A DNA stretch of 64,000 bases from Actinomycetota bacterium (GTDB lineage Bacteria; Actinomycetota; Thermoleophilia; BMS3ABIN01): positions 186,001-250,000 of the forward strand of contig JACRMB010000002.1 of the NCBI GenBank assembly GCA_016235065.1, in the 5' to 3' direction. Every line of letters begins with the position of its first letter. The first letter of the stretch is position 1. Below are positions 34,235-43,346 of the stretch, piece after piece. The position numbers and the translations under genes are program-made. The notes under the pieces were generated by a model, which ran no database searches, was not told where the DNA came from, and was given only the letters and a program-made list of their open reading frames with translations.

Positions 34235-35306
34235 GGATTCACCTCCGGCCAATCATGAAATGGTGACTCTTGCAAGGGAGTCGCGCGGCTTAACACAAAA
34301 AGAAGCAGCTAATCGACTTGGCATTTCCCAAGCGCGACTTTCAAAAACTGAAGGCGGCCTTGCGTCTATTGATGAAGAATTACTTGGAAAATTATCGAAA
34401 GTATTCCAGTATCCACCTGAATTTTTCTCAGTCAAAAATGCTGTATTCGGGCCAGGCATCAGCGAATTTTTCCATAGAAAGCTCCAGGCTACGCCTGTCC
34501 GTAAATTGCGCAAACTTCATGCTGAGATCAGTATCAAGATATTCAACATACAGCGGCTTCTAAGAGCAGTTGACATCGTAGCTGATGATATTCCACGTTT
34601 TGACTTGGAGGAAGATTGGTCAGTTAAAGAAGCTGCGCGTGCAGTACGTGCAAGGTGGAATCTACCTCCTGGGCCAATTCAGAATGTGGTTAAGTCGATT
34701 GAAACGGCTGGGGGAATTGTAATTCCGTGTAAATTCGAGTGTTCCGTTGACGCAATAAGTAGATATATACCTGGGCTTCCTCGGCTTTTTTTCGTTGATG
34801 ATAGTCTCCCGGGTGATCGCCTTAGAATGACGCTTGCACATGAACTTGGACATGCTGTGATGCATCAGGTGCCTAACCCCGAGATGGAAGACCAGGCCTT
34901 TCAATTTGCTGCAGAGTTTTTAATGCCTGAAAGAGAAATATGTACTCAATTTGGCGATCAAGTGAACTTGGCAAAACTTGGGACAATGAAGCAAGTTTGG
35001 AAAGTGTCAATGGCAGCGCTACTAAAGTGCGCCGGTGACCTTGGAAAAATTACACCCCGCATGCAGCGACATTTGTGGGCGCAAATGAGCAAAGCTGGAT
35101 ATAGAACAAGAGAGCCTGCCGATTTTGATATCCCCAAAGAAGAACCTCAACTGCTCAAACAAATCATTGAGATCCACCAAACAGACCTTGGATATGGGCT
35201 ATCTGAGCTAAGCAAACTGCTGGTTCTTTTAGAAGACGAGGCTAGAAACACTTTTAATATCGATCGTACAAAAGCCGAATCAAAACTTCGCCTGCGTGCA
35301 GTCTAA
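34215..35306 (+). CDS. XRE HTH plus ImmA/IrrE metallopeptidase
   Basis: 363 aa from ATG 34215 (AAGGAG upstream). Residues ~12-70 form an XRE HTH (LARESRGLTQKEAANRLGIS; QARLSKTEGG). Residues ~160-270 are the ImmA/IrrE domain with zinc motif HELGH (MTLAHELGHAVMHQ) and the downstream AAEFLMPE glutamate. This class regulates mobile elements, stress responses or toxin-like partners by cleaving or sequestering repressors. It is co-translated with the 205-aa protein. Confidence 0.88.
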   Translation: MTRWPTKDSPPANHEMVTLARESRGLTQKEAANRLGISQARLSKTEGGLASIDEELLGKLSKVFQYPPEFFSVKNAVFGPGISEFFHRKLQATPVRKLRKLHAEISIKIFNIQRLLRAVDIVADDIPRFDLEEDWSVKEAARAVRARWNLPPGPIQNVVKSIETAGGIVIPCKFECSVDAISRYIPGLPRLFFVDDSLPGDRLRMTLAHELGHAVMHQVPNPEMEDQAFQFAAEFLMPEREICTQFGDQVNLAKLGTMKQVWKVSMAALLKCAGDLGKITPRMQRHLWAQMSKAGYRTREPADFDIPKEEPQLLKQIIEIHQTDLGYGLSELSKLLVLLEDEARNTFNIDRTKAESKLRLRAV

Positions 35307-35333
35307 ACTGACCAAAATGCTTGACTATGCTAA

Positions 35334-35639
35334 ACCGCTCTCGGAATAGAGAAAGAAAGAATTTGGGGCCATCCGGACCCGGCGCATATCTCCACTTCCT
35401 ATGTCGAGCGGCAGAATCTTACAATACGGATGGGAATGCGGCGATTCACTAGACTGACTAACGGCTTTTCAAAGAAGGTCGAGAACCTTGCTCATGCCGT
35501 CAGCCTGTATTTCATATACTACAATTTCGCGCGGCCTCACAAGACTCTGGCGAATCCGTACCCCCGGACTCCCGCTATGACTGCCGGGATAACTGTTCAC
35601 GTTTGGACACTTGAAGAAATCGCGGGACTGCCAGATTGA
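35334..35639 (+). pseudogene. transposase remnant (C-terminal part of a DDE transposase)
   Basis: The frame opens after TAA at 35331 with no start and encodes PDPAHISTSYVERQN, TRLTNGFSKKVENLAHAVSL, YYNFARPHKTL, then HVWTLEEIAGLPD. This is the end of the catalytic domain (E of the DDE triad near VERQN) of a widespread IS1-like or integrase-type transposase. The upstream two-thirds are missing and replaced by cargo. The stop lies at the first base of the right inverted end. Confidence 0.82.
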
Positions 35640-35654
35640 AACTGACCCACTACC
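35639..35654 (-). repeat. cassette right inverted end
   Basis: AAACTGACCCACTACC, exact inverse of 32961-32976. Confidence 0.9.
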
Positions 35655-35662
35655 GGGAGATG
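35655..35662. repeat. 8-bp target duplication of the cassette, right
   Basis: GGGAGATG, matching 32953-32960. Confidence 0.85.
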
Positions 35663-35720
35663 CCGCTGCTTTGGAATCCGGGTGGCTGTTGGAACGAGAC
35701 CTGATAAAGCAGCAGGGTGA

Positions 35721-35776
35721 GAATGAGATCGATAAAGCATCCAGGCGGGAATGAGATCGATCAAGCAGCCAGGCAG
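35721..35776. repeat. 28-bp tandem repeat, two units plus a partial
   Basis: Unit begins GAATGAGATCGAT and ends CCAGGC.G; three mismatches between the units, and a third partial copy begins at 35777. Confidence 0.8.
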
Positions 35777-35810
35777 GAATGAGGCATGGCATTCATATCA
35801 GCAAGACAGA

Positions 35811-35841
35811 AGGGGCGGGGCCGCTTCGCGGCCCCGCCCCT
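35811..35841. terminator. strong GC-rich hairpin between convergent units
   Basis: AGGGGCGGGGCCGC-TTC-GCGGCCCCGCCCCT, a perfect 14-bp stem followed by GGTTTTAC on the plus strand. It is downstream of the 1786-aa gene on the minus strand, where the T-run is poor. Confidence 0.6.
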
Positions 35842-35946
35842 GGTTTTACTTTTATATGCTGCGCGCTGCTTTATGCATCACGCTCTGCGTGCATCACGTT
35901 ATCGCTGCCTCACGCGGTTCCCCGCGGTGCATCCTGATGCGACTGC

Positions 35947-38900
35947 CTACCCGCGCGGCCTGCCTACGACCTCGTTGAAGCTGTCCTTGTAAAGGACGCG
36001 CTGGCTGATGATGAGCTTGTCGCCACCGGCGCAGCTCGAACAGGTGGCCCTCACGGGACCGTCCATCAGACCCGCGAAGCTCGGCGTCACGGTAGCATTG
36101 GCGCTCACCGGGAAGTTGGCTGTACCAGTCCCGACGTTCACCATCGGAGTGGCGGCTATGGTTATGCCCATATCCTTGCCCGAGGCGTTCTGATTGCCTA
36201 TCAGGATCCAGTCACCGTTCATGCCGGCTGACTGCCAGTCGTACCAGTTGAAGTCGGCGTTGGTTCCCATCTGGGCCGGTGTCAGGCCCTGCACTTCCTC
36301 GAAGCTGGTCTTGTAGATCACGCGTTGGCTGGTCATAAGCGGCTGGCCGTTGGTAGAGCGGACTCTCACCGGACCCTCGGTGCGCACGGTATCGGAGATC
36401 CAGACTGCGGCCTCGCCCGGCAACACGCCGGTTATGGTTGCAACTGGCGTGGCGCCGGCGCCGACGTTGTTAAGGTAGATCTCGACGTCCGTGGTGGTGC
36501 TGCCCATGTTGGAAGCCATCACCCAGTCGCCACCCATCCCGTGGGCTGGATCACTGTCATACCAGGTGAAGAAGCCCTCGTCCTGCAGGGACGATTTCTC
36601 GGAGGCAAGCACTTCGTTGAAGCTGTTCCTGTAGATGACCCGCTGGCTGACAACGAGCTTCTGGCCGCTCCGGCTGATTACCTGCACAGGGCCATCAGTG
36701 ATGGGAGCTGGCAAAGTTGGAGCCTGCCAGAACTGGTATCCGCCGGCGGGGACAGTCAGTGTTGTCATCTGAACGCCGCCGATATAGACGTCGGCTGTCG
36801 CAGAAGCCGCCGTGTCGATGTTGCCGACCATGATCCAGTTGCCGCCCATGCTATGAGCGGGATCATTGTCGTACCAGGTGAAGTCGAACTCGGTATCATC
36901 TATGTCCGCATCGCTGGCGGCCATGATCTCGTTGAAGCTGTCCTTGTAGAGGACGCGCTGGCTAACCAGCAGGGTCTGGCCGTTGGTCGAAACCACACGT
37001 ACCGGGCCGTTGGCCAGCGGTGTCGGCGAGAACCAGGAGACCTGGCTGTTGGGAGCGATCGCATTGCCGCCGGCTACATCGTACTGGGCTACTGGTGTGG
37101 CCGCGTCGCTGATGTCGCCTACATAGATCTTGACCTCCGCGGCGACGCCGCCCAGGTTGGAGATCATCAGCCAGTCACCCTTCATGTTGTTGGCTGCCAT
37201 GTTGTCATACCACGGGAAGTAGTAGTTGAGCTGCGTCAGCGTGAAGGAACCGCTTGAACTGCCGGTGTTGCCCGCCATGTCGTCGACGCTGACTGTGTAG
37301 TTGTGAGCTCCACTCGTGACCGCGGCCGTGCAGCTGATGCCGCTCGTGGTAGCCAGGCATCCGGCGACCGGATTGCCATCAAGGGTTACCACCGCTGTCG
37401 CCGCATCGACGCCAGTGCCGCCGGTATCGGCGAAGTCGGCCGTGATCGTCGGTGACGATGTGGTGATATCACCGCTTGGCGAGAGGTTGGTCACGCCCGG
37501 CGCGAGCGTATCCACTGTGAAGGAACCGTTGCCAGTCCCGGGATTGGTTGCATTGTCGTTCAGGGTTATGCCGATCGTGTGCGCGCCTTCGGCCAGGCCT
37601 GTCGCCGGGCAGGAGGCGGTGGTAGCGGTGATTGTGCAGTCAGCCATCGGCGAGCCATCCAGATTCACTACGACGGAAGCAGCGTTCACGCCGTTGGCGT
37701 CGCTGAGGTCCGCCGTCACTGTAGTCGTTCCGGAGCTGATGATGCCACTCGGCAGGATGCTGGTGGCCGACGGCGCCGTCGTGTCGACGGTGAAGCTGCT
37801 GCTGCTGGAGCCGGGATTGCCGGCATTGTCATTCACGGTAACCGTATAGTTATGCAGTCCGTCAGCCAGGCCCGATGTCGGGCAGCTGATGCCGGTGCCG
37901 GTAGCCGTGCAGCCCGCAAGCGAGCTTCCGTCTACGGAGATCTGCGCCGTTGCAGAGTTGATGCCTGTGCCACCGTCAGTGTAGTCGCCGCTGACGGTCG
38001 GTGAGGCGCTGGCTACCAGGCTGACAGGCGACAGGTTAGTCACGCTCGGCATGACGGTATCAACTGTGAAGCTGCCGAGGCCTGTCTGGGTATTGCCGAC
38101 ATTGTCTTTGACAATGATCTCGATGTTGTGGACACCCTCAGCCAGCCCGGACTTCGGGCAGCTGATGCCGGCGCCGGTAACCGTACAGCCGGACATGATC
38201 ATTGAGCCATCCACATGGACCATCGCCGTGGTGGAGTCGATGCCGCTGCCGGCGTCGCTGTAGTCGCCGCTGATCGTGGTCGAGTTGACCGTGATGTTGC
38301 CGCTCGGCAGGATGTTGGTAGCTGACGGAGCGGTCGTGTCAATGTTGATGCTCGTCGTGCCGCTGCCGGGATGGTTAAGCGAGTATTCAGCAGTGAACTC
38401 GACAGTGTGCGAACCAGCCGAACGGGCGGATCCCGGCGTGCAGGAAATTACAGTATTGCTGAGGGCGATCTCGCCGCCGCTGCAGGAATACTCATTGCCG
38501 GTCCCCTTGTCGAATATCACCGTGCCGGCATTGATGTTCTGGCCGCCGGGGACACCGCTGATCGTGGCGCTGACTGTCGGCGTCGTATCCGCGGTCCAGT
38601 TTCCCGGCTGGAAGCCGAGTGAATCCGGCGTCACTGTCGGAGCTGCCGTATCGACTGAGAATGAGCCGCTGCCGCTGCCGGTGTTGCCGGCTACGTCATC
38701 GACGGTCACGGCGATTGCGTGGGCTCCATCGGCCAGACCTGTGGCGGGACAGCTGACGCTGCCTGCGCCGACAGTACAACCGGTCATCGCCACTGTATCC
38801 AGGGTGACGGCGACTGTCGCCTGATCGATCCCGGAAGTAAGGTCGCTGTAATCAGCGGTGACTGTCGTACTGCTGGTGCCTATGGCGCCACTCGGCTGGA

Positions 38901-41307
38901 TGTTGCTGACCGTCGGCGCGGCTGAATCTACGCTGAAGCTGCCGCCACCGGTGTTCTGATTGCCTGCCAGGTCATATGCGGTCACCAGGATCGTATGGGC
39001 TCCCTGGGCGAAGTTGGCTGCACTGGTGTTACAGCTGATCGAAGTAGTCGTGACCGTGCAGCCTCCCAATGGGGTGCCATCCACCGCGATCGAACCAGTG
39101 GCTGTGTTTATGCCGCTGCCGGCGTCGCTCAGGGCTGCCTGAACCGTCGCGGGGCTCGTGGTCGTGATCCAGCCGGAGGGCAGGACGCTGCCGATGCCCG
39201 GAAGCGAAGTGTCAACAGTGAACGAACCGCTGCCGGTTCCGATGTTTCCAGCGACGTCGGTCAACTTGATGATCGCGTTCCTGGCGCCATCGGCAACCGC
39301 AGGTGTCACGTCACAGGTTACAGTGCCGCTGGCAGCCACGCAGGCGTACGGGAACGAGCTACCGCCATCCAGGCTCAAAGTCGCGCTGGCAATACCAGAC
39401 GACGGAGCCGGATCTGAATAGGTTCCAGTAACTGTCGGGGTATTGTCGTTGATGTTGCCGCTGGGGCCGCTGTAGGTGACCGCCGGCGATGTGGCATCCG
39501 CCACTGTGAAGTAGGTGCGGTTTATCGTCTCGTTGCCCACCATGTCCGAAACATATATGTCGAGCGGGTGAGTTCCGAGGGTCAGGTCGCCAGCGGTCGC
39601 GTTACACTCCACATGAGAAGCCGTCTGGATGGGGCAATCCATCAGCATGTTGCTGACGTCCAGGTGGACCATCACAGAGGCAATGTCGACGCCGCTGCCA
39701 GTATCTGAATAATCCGCGGTTATGGTCAGGGATGTGATGTCGTTCAGGGTCGCGCCGTCGGCGGGATATATATTGCTCACCGTCGGAAAGGTCGAGTCAG
39801 GAGGTGCGAGAGTCGTGAAGTTGCCTTCGACGCTGACGGTGCCATTGGCGTAACCGTCATACGAGGTCACCCTGTAGTAGTAGGTGGTGCTCGGACTGAG
39901 GCCGGTCAGGCTCGCCGCGTTGCCGACAGCGACATCCTTGGTCGCGTTGAGCACGGTGTCATTGACTACACCGGTGTATGGTCCACCAGAGGTAGTACCG
40001 TATTCGACCTTCAGGGTCGCCGGCTCAGCAGCTGTGCGCTCGATGGCGGCGCTGCTGGTGGTCACGCTGGTGTGGCCTACGCTGGTGACCGACGGACCTG
40101 TCGTGTCAACAGGACCTGGGGCAGCGAAGGCAGCGATTGTCTGCGTCGGCAGGTTATCGCCGAGGACTACCTGCTGCTCGCCCTGAGTGCTATCCCAGCG
40201 GACGATACCGCCGTTGATGCTTCCAGCAGTGGCAGTCAGGTCATATCCGAGCATCTTGAGGCCGATAGCTGCATCAGCGCCGTGCTGTGTGTGGCTGACC
40301 AGTGCGGTCGACTTGGTCGGATCCACGTTGGCCAGGCCGCCGAGGCTGAACAGCGTGCTGATCGGCACCTGGATGTTGACGCCAGTGGACGATACGGTGT
40401 TTATCGTACCGGGCCTGATGTCTACCGTCTGCGCTACGCCTGCGATGGCGGACATGGTGGTCGTGCCGTTACCGACGTTGCCGAGGGTGGCTGCTATGGC
40501 CCAGTTGGCCTGGCAGCGGACCAGATCATAGTCGGTTGCCGAAGCATCACAGTTGGCTACGGTAGCAGGAGCAGCGAAGCCTCCAGCTGACGACTCAGGT
40601 ACTGCGACCGGATTGGCGCCGCTTACTGCTGTGGCGAAGTTACGCCAGCCGTTACGCGCATACTTGAGCGTATAGACATTCGGTGTCAGCGTGGTATCGC
40701 TCGACAGGGCGCCAGGGACCTGGGCGATGATGCCGAAGCCACCCGTGGTCGGCCCGGCGGTCTGGGCGCTGACGCAGTAGTCGACTATGTCAGTGGAGAA
40801 GCCGGCAGCCTTGTGGTTGTCGACGATCGTCCTGATCGCTGAGATCGATGAATCCGCGAAGCAGCTATTATCGACATTCCAGTTGCAACGGAATTCCGTA
40901 CCCGGGATCACGTCGGTACGCGTCATCAGGTTGTCGATGAGCACCGGGCGGTTTGCCATGTCGTCACCTTCATCAGCTACACCGGTGACGGTCGTGGGGC
41001 CAGGGACGGTGCCGCTGGTCGCCGGGGACGCATACTTGGGAGAGATGTCGTTATCGGAGTCCAGCCTGCCCACCAGATCCACCTTGGTGATGCGGAAGCC
41101 GAGCTCACCTGCCTCTCCTGCATTGTACTGCGGACCGCCGAAGTACTCATTGACGTAGCGGCGGACCGTTTCCCACTGGCTGACATTCAGAGCATTTGCC
41201 TGCGTCGCCACCGACAAATAAACCGGCATAAGGGCCGCGATCAGCAGCAGTACCGGAAATATTGTGAATGTCGCCCGCCTGAACTGTCTCTTCTGCCTTT
41301 TACTCAT
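35947..41307 (-). CDS. giant secreted protein: rhodanese-like, FN3, Ig-like and ASQRV repeats
   Basis: 1786 aa. A signal peptide (FTIFPVLLLIAALMPVYL) is followed at ~45-235 by a rhodanese-like region: IDNLMTRTDVIPG, then DYCVSAQTAG at the expected active-site cysteine, then VYTLKYARNGWRNF. Next is an FN3-like domain (~400-495, GLSPSTTYYYRVTSYDGYANG), about nine ~90-aa Ig-like repeats (ILPSGNITVNSTTISGDYSD; GLAEGVHNIEIIVKDNVGNT) and four ASQRV repeats (YYFPWYDNMAANNMKGDW ... NEVVGRPRG). It belongs to the same repeat subfamily as the 811-aa protein. A stalk-like cell-surface protein is inferred; a sulfurtransferase-like head would be unusual outside the cell. Confidence 0.85.
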   Translation of the reverse strand: MSKRQKRQFRRATFTIFPVLLLIAALMPVYLSVATQANALNVSQWETVRRYVNEYFGGPQYNAGEAGELGFRITKVDLVGRLDSDNDISPKYASPATSGTVPGPTTVTGVADEGDDMANRPVLIDNLMTRTDVIPGTEFRCNWNVDNSCFADSSISAIRTIVDNHKAAGFSTDIVDYCVSAQTAGPTTGGFGIIAQVPGALSSDTTLTPNVYTLKYARNGWRNFATAVSGANPVAVPESSAGGFAAPATVANCDASATDYDLVRCQANWAIAATLGNVGNGTTTMSAIAGVAQTVDIRPGTINTVSSTGVNIQVPISTLFSLGGLANVDPTKSTALVSHTQHGADAAIGLKMLGYDLTATAGSINGGIVRWDSTQGEQQVVLGDNLPTQTIAAFAAPGPVDTTGPSVTSVGHTSVTTSSAAIERTAAEPATLKVEYGTTSGGPYTGVVNDTVLNATKDVAVGNAASLTGLSPSTTYYYRVTSYDGYANGTVSVEGNFTTLAPPDSTFPTVSNIYPADGATLNDITSLTITADYSDTGSGVDIASVMVHLDVSNMLMDCPIQTASHVECNATAGDLTLGTHPLDIYVSDMVGNETINRTYFTVADATSPAVTYSGPSGNINDNTPTVTGTYSDPAPSSGIASATLSLDGGSSFPYACVAASGTVTCDVTPAVADGARNAIIKLTDVAGNIGTGSGSFTVDTSLPGIGSVLPSGWITTTSPATVQAALSDAGSGINTATGSIAVDGTPLGGCTVTTTSISCNTSAANFAQGAHTILVTAYDLAGNQNTGGGSFSVDSAAPTVSNIQPSGAIGTSSTTVTADYSDLTSGIDQATVAVTLDTVAMTGCTVGAGSVSCPATGLADGAHAIAVTVDDVAGNTGSGSGSFSVDTAAPTVTPDSLGFQPGNWTADTTPTVSATISGVPGGQNINAGTVIFDKGTGNEYSCSGGEIALSNTVISCTPGSARSAGSHTVEFTAEYSLNHPGSGTTSINIDTTAPSATNILPSGNITVNSTTISGDYSDAGSGIDSTTAMVHVDGSMIMSGCTVTGAGISCPKSGLAEGVHNIEIIVKDNVGNTQTGLGSFTVDTVMPSVTNLSPVSLVASASPTVSGDYTDGGTGINSATAQISVDGSSLAGCTATGTGISCPTSGLADGLHNYTVTVNDNAGNPGSSSSSFTVDTTAPSATSILPSGIISSGTTTVTADLSDANGVNAASVVVNLDGSPMADCTITATTASCPATGLAEGAHTIGITLNDNATNPGTGNGSFTVDTLAPGVTNLSPSGDITTSSPTITADFADTGGTGVDAATAVVTLDGNPVAGCLATTSGISCTAAVTSGAHNYTVSVDDMAGNTGSSSGSFTLTQLNYYFPWYDNMAANNMKGDWLMISNLGGVAAEVKIYVGDISDAATPVAQYDVAGGNAIAPNSQVSWFSPTPLANGPVRVVSTNGQTLLVSQRVLYKDSFNEIMAASDADIDDTEFDFTWYDNDPAHSMGGNWIMVGNIDTAASATADVYIGGVQMTTLTVPAGGYQFWQAPTLPAPITDGPVQVISRSGQKLVVSQRVIYRNSFNEVLASEKSSLQDEGFFTWYDSDPAHGMGGDWVMASNMGSTTTDVEIYLNNVGAGATPVATITGVLPGEAAVWISDTVRTEGPVRVRSTNGQPLMTSQRVIYKTSFEEVQGLTPAQMGTNADFNWYDWQSAGMNGDWILIGNQNASGKDMGITIAATPMVNVGTGTANFPVSANATVTPSFAGLMDGPVRATCSSCAGGDKLIISQRVLYKDSFNEVVGRPRG

Positions 41308-41703
41308 AGCCTCAGTTCCTCCTCAAGTTTGAAAAACACTGGTACCCCACAAAACCGTCTAAACACAACAACTATTAAAACCTGATAAATGCGGAGAGCT
41401 TCGCGGAGGTAAAACAGTACGCGTTCAAACAGTATCGCTTCTGATTCCCTGCGTTCGCTTTGGCATAGGAATGCCGCCACGGTCCCGAAACATGGAAGTT
41501 ACTGCGAAGAGCGAAAGGCCTTACCCAGACTTATGCACCCGCCAACCCCTGGTGAAAATAGAGGTTGATTAATCGTACAACAGCGATGCTTAATCAGTCA
41601 ATAAGCAAGTGTGGATGGATTCTCTTATTTGCAGGGAGAATACGATTGCTTTTCTGCGGATATGTTATAGGAAACACCAAAATAGACTTGGGATGAAGCT
41701 GCT
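41308..41703. other. intergenic region
   Basis: No gene is supported. The left part holds the leader of the 1786-aa gene (RBS GAGGAGG near its start). An ORF reading plus from 41609 into guaA is antisense to guaA and rejected. Nothing else is recognised. Confidence 0.5.
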
Positions 41704-43230
41704 CTACTCCCACTCAATGGTGCTGGGTGGCTTAGACGATATATCCAGCGCCACCCGGTTCACGCCAGGCACCTCGTTTATGATGCGGCTCGACACCGTC
41801 TCCAGCAGATCGTAGGGCAGGCGCGCCCAGTCTGCTGTCATCGCGTCTTCGCTGGTCACGGCGCGGATTATGATCGGGTAAGCATAAGTACGCTCGTCGC
41901 CCATGACGCCGACGCTCCTGATCGCCGGCAGTACGCAGAACGACTGCCAGAGGTCGCGGTAAAGACCGGCGCGGCGGACCTCTTCCTGCAGGATGAAATC
42001 AGCTTCGCGCAGGAGCTCCAGCCGCTCGTGGGTGACTTCACCGATGATGCGGATGGCGAGGCCAGGCCCCGGGAACGGCTGGCGCCAGACCATGTTGTCG
42101 GGCAGCCCCAGCTCCGCAGCCACGTTGCGCACCTCATCTTTGAAGATGTGCCGAAGCGGCTCGACCAGGTCGAGGTCCATGTCTTCGGGCAGGCCGCCGA
42201 CGTTGTGGTGCGACTTGATCTTGGCGGCGTCGCGGGTGCCGCTCTCGATGACGTCAGAATATAAAGTGCCCTGCACCAGGAAGCGGGCGCCTTCCAGCTT
42301 GCGGGCCTCTTCCTCGAAGATACGGATGAACTCTTCGCCGATTATCTTGCGCTTCTGCTCCGGCTCGGTGACGCCGGTGAGCTTCTTCTGGAATCGCTCC
42401 TCCGCCTGGATATGGATCAGCGGTACATGGAAATGGTTCTCGAAGGCGTCGATGACCTGTTCCGCCTCGTTCTTCCGAAGCAGCCCGTGGTCCACGAAGA
42501 TGCAGGTGAGGTTGTCGCGCACCGCCCGGTAGACCAGCAGCGCCGCAGTCGAGGAGTCGACCCCGCCGGACAGCCCACAGATGACCCTTTCGTCGCCGAC
42601 CTGCGCCTTGATGGCATCCACCGATTCCTCGATGATGGAGACCACGGTCCAGCTGGGCGAACAGTCACAGGCTTCGAAGAGGAAATTCTTGAGGATGTCG
42701 GTGCCGTAAGGCGTATGTACGACTTCCGGATGACACTGGATCCCGTAAAGTTTGCGTTCTGTACTCTCCATGACCGCGACCGGCGAGCTGGCGGTGGTAC
42801 CGGTTACCTCAAAGCCATCGGGCGGGGTGGTCACGGAATCGCGGTGGCTCATCCAGCAGGTCTGGGTGGCGGGGAGGTCATCGAAGAGGACTACTTCCTT
42901 GGTGACGTTGAGCTCGGTCTTGCCGAACTCGCTCTTGCCGGTGCGGGTTACTTCGCCGCCCAGCGAATGGGCCATCGCCTGCATGCCGTAGCAGATCCCC
43001 AGCACCGGGATGCCCAGCTCGAAGATCTCCGGGTCTATCTCCAGGGCGTCGTCGGCGTAGACGCTGGCCGGGCCGCCGGAGAGGATGAGCCCCTTGGGCT
43101 CGCGCGCCTTTATCTGCTCGACGGGCGTGTCATAGGGGATCATCTCGGAGTAAACACGGCACTCACGTACCCGCCGAGCGATGAGCTGGCTGTATTGAGC
43201 GCCGAAGTCGAGTACGAGAACCGTTTCCAT
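41704..43230 (-). CDS. guaA: GMP synthase (glutamine-hydrolysing)
   Basis: 508 aa; converts XMP to GMP with ATP and glutamine. The N-terminal class I glutamine amidotransferase domain has its nucleophile in [15 protein letters not shown] and the His-Glu pair in QCHPEVVHT. The ATP-pyrophosphatase domain has the P-loop SGGVDSS. The C-terminal dimerisation domain ends at the family-typical PPSTIEWE. Length is normal. It lies 116 bp downstream of the NDUFA9-like gene on the same strand, with repeat elements between them, so it is probably monocistronic. Confidence 0.97.
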   Translation of the reverse strand: METVLVLDFGAQYSQLIARRVRECRVYSEMIPYDTPVEQIKAREPKGLILSGGPASVYADDALEIDPEIFELGIPVLGICYGMQAMAHSLGGEVTRTGKSEFGKTELNVTKEVVLFDDLPATQTCWMSHRDSVTTPPDGFEVTGTTASSPVAVMESTERKLYGIQCHPEVVHTPYGTDILKNFLFEACDCSPSWTVVSIIEESVDAIKAQVGDERVICGLSGGVDSSTAALLVYRAVRDNLTCIFVDHGLLRKNEAEQVIDAFENHFHVPLIHIQAEERFQKKLTGVTEPEQKRKIIGEEFIRIFEEEARKLEGARFLVQGTLYSDVIESGTRDAAKIKSHHNVGGLPEDMDLDLVEPLRHIFKDEVRNVAAELGLPDNMVWRQPFPGPGLAIRIIGEVTHERLELLREADFILQEEVRRAGLYRDLWQSFCVLPAIRSVGVMGDERTYAYPIIIRAVTSEDAMTADWARLPYDLLETVSSRIINEVPGVNRVALDISSKPPSTIEWE

Positions 43231-43251
43231 AAGTGGGGCGTATTATAACAC

Positions 43252-43343
43252 CAGGGGGACACATTACTTAATTAACAGTTAAGGGGACACATTACGAGGT
43301 CGCGCCGGGACCAGGCAGGGGGACAAATTACTGACAGGTAATC
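43252..43343. repeat. interspersed repeat copy B, with two further partial units
   Basis: 43252-43274 is identical to 2818-2840. Two degraded units follow: AAGGGGACACATTACGAGG and CAGGGGGACAAATTACTGAC. Confidence 0.7.
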
Positions 43344-43346
43344 TCT

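Larger units (their letters stand above)
32961..35654. mobile_element. IS-derived cargo cassette (mobile insertion cassette-like), 2,694 bp
   Basis: Bounded by perfect 16-bp inverted ends, GGTAGTGGGTCAGTTT and AAACTGACCCACTACC, and flanked by an 8-bp duplication GGGAGATG. Only the C-terminal ~100 residues of a DDE transposase remain at the right end. The rest is cargo: a 23-aa hydrophobic ORF, a KGG-type basic protein, a 205-aa unknown protein and an XRE-ImmA/IrrE protein. Because ends and target duplication are intact but the transposase is not, it probably moved in trans with a related IS. Confidence 0.82.

Noticed and set aside
35430-35639. Functional small transposase gene
   Set aside because: The frame lacks a start and the N-terminal two-thirds of the transposase, including most of the catalytic core, so it is a remnant.
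36325-40590. Many long plus-strand ORFs inside the 1786-aa gene
   Set aside because: They are shadows of a repetitive GC-rich gene on the minus strand, lacking RBS and domain signals.
41609-41815. Plus-strand ORF starting before guaA
   Set aside because: Most of it is antisense to the guaA 3' end, and its sequence is explained by the conserved guaA codons on the other strand.
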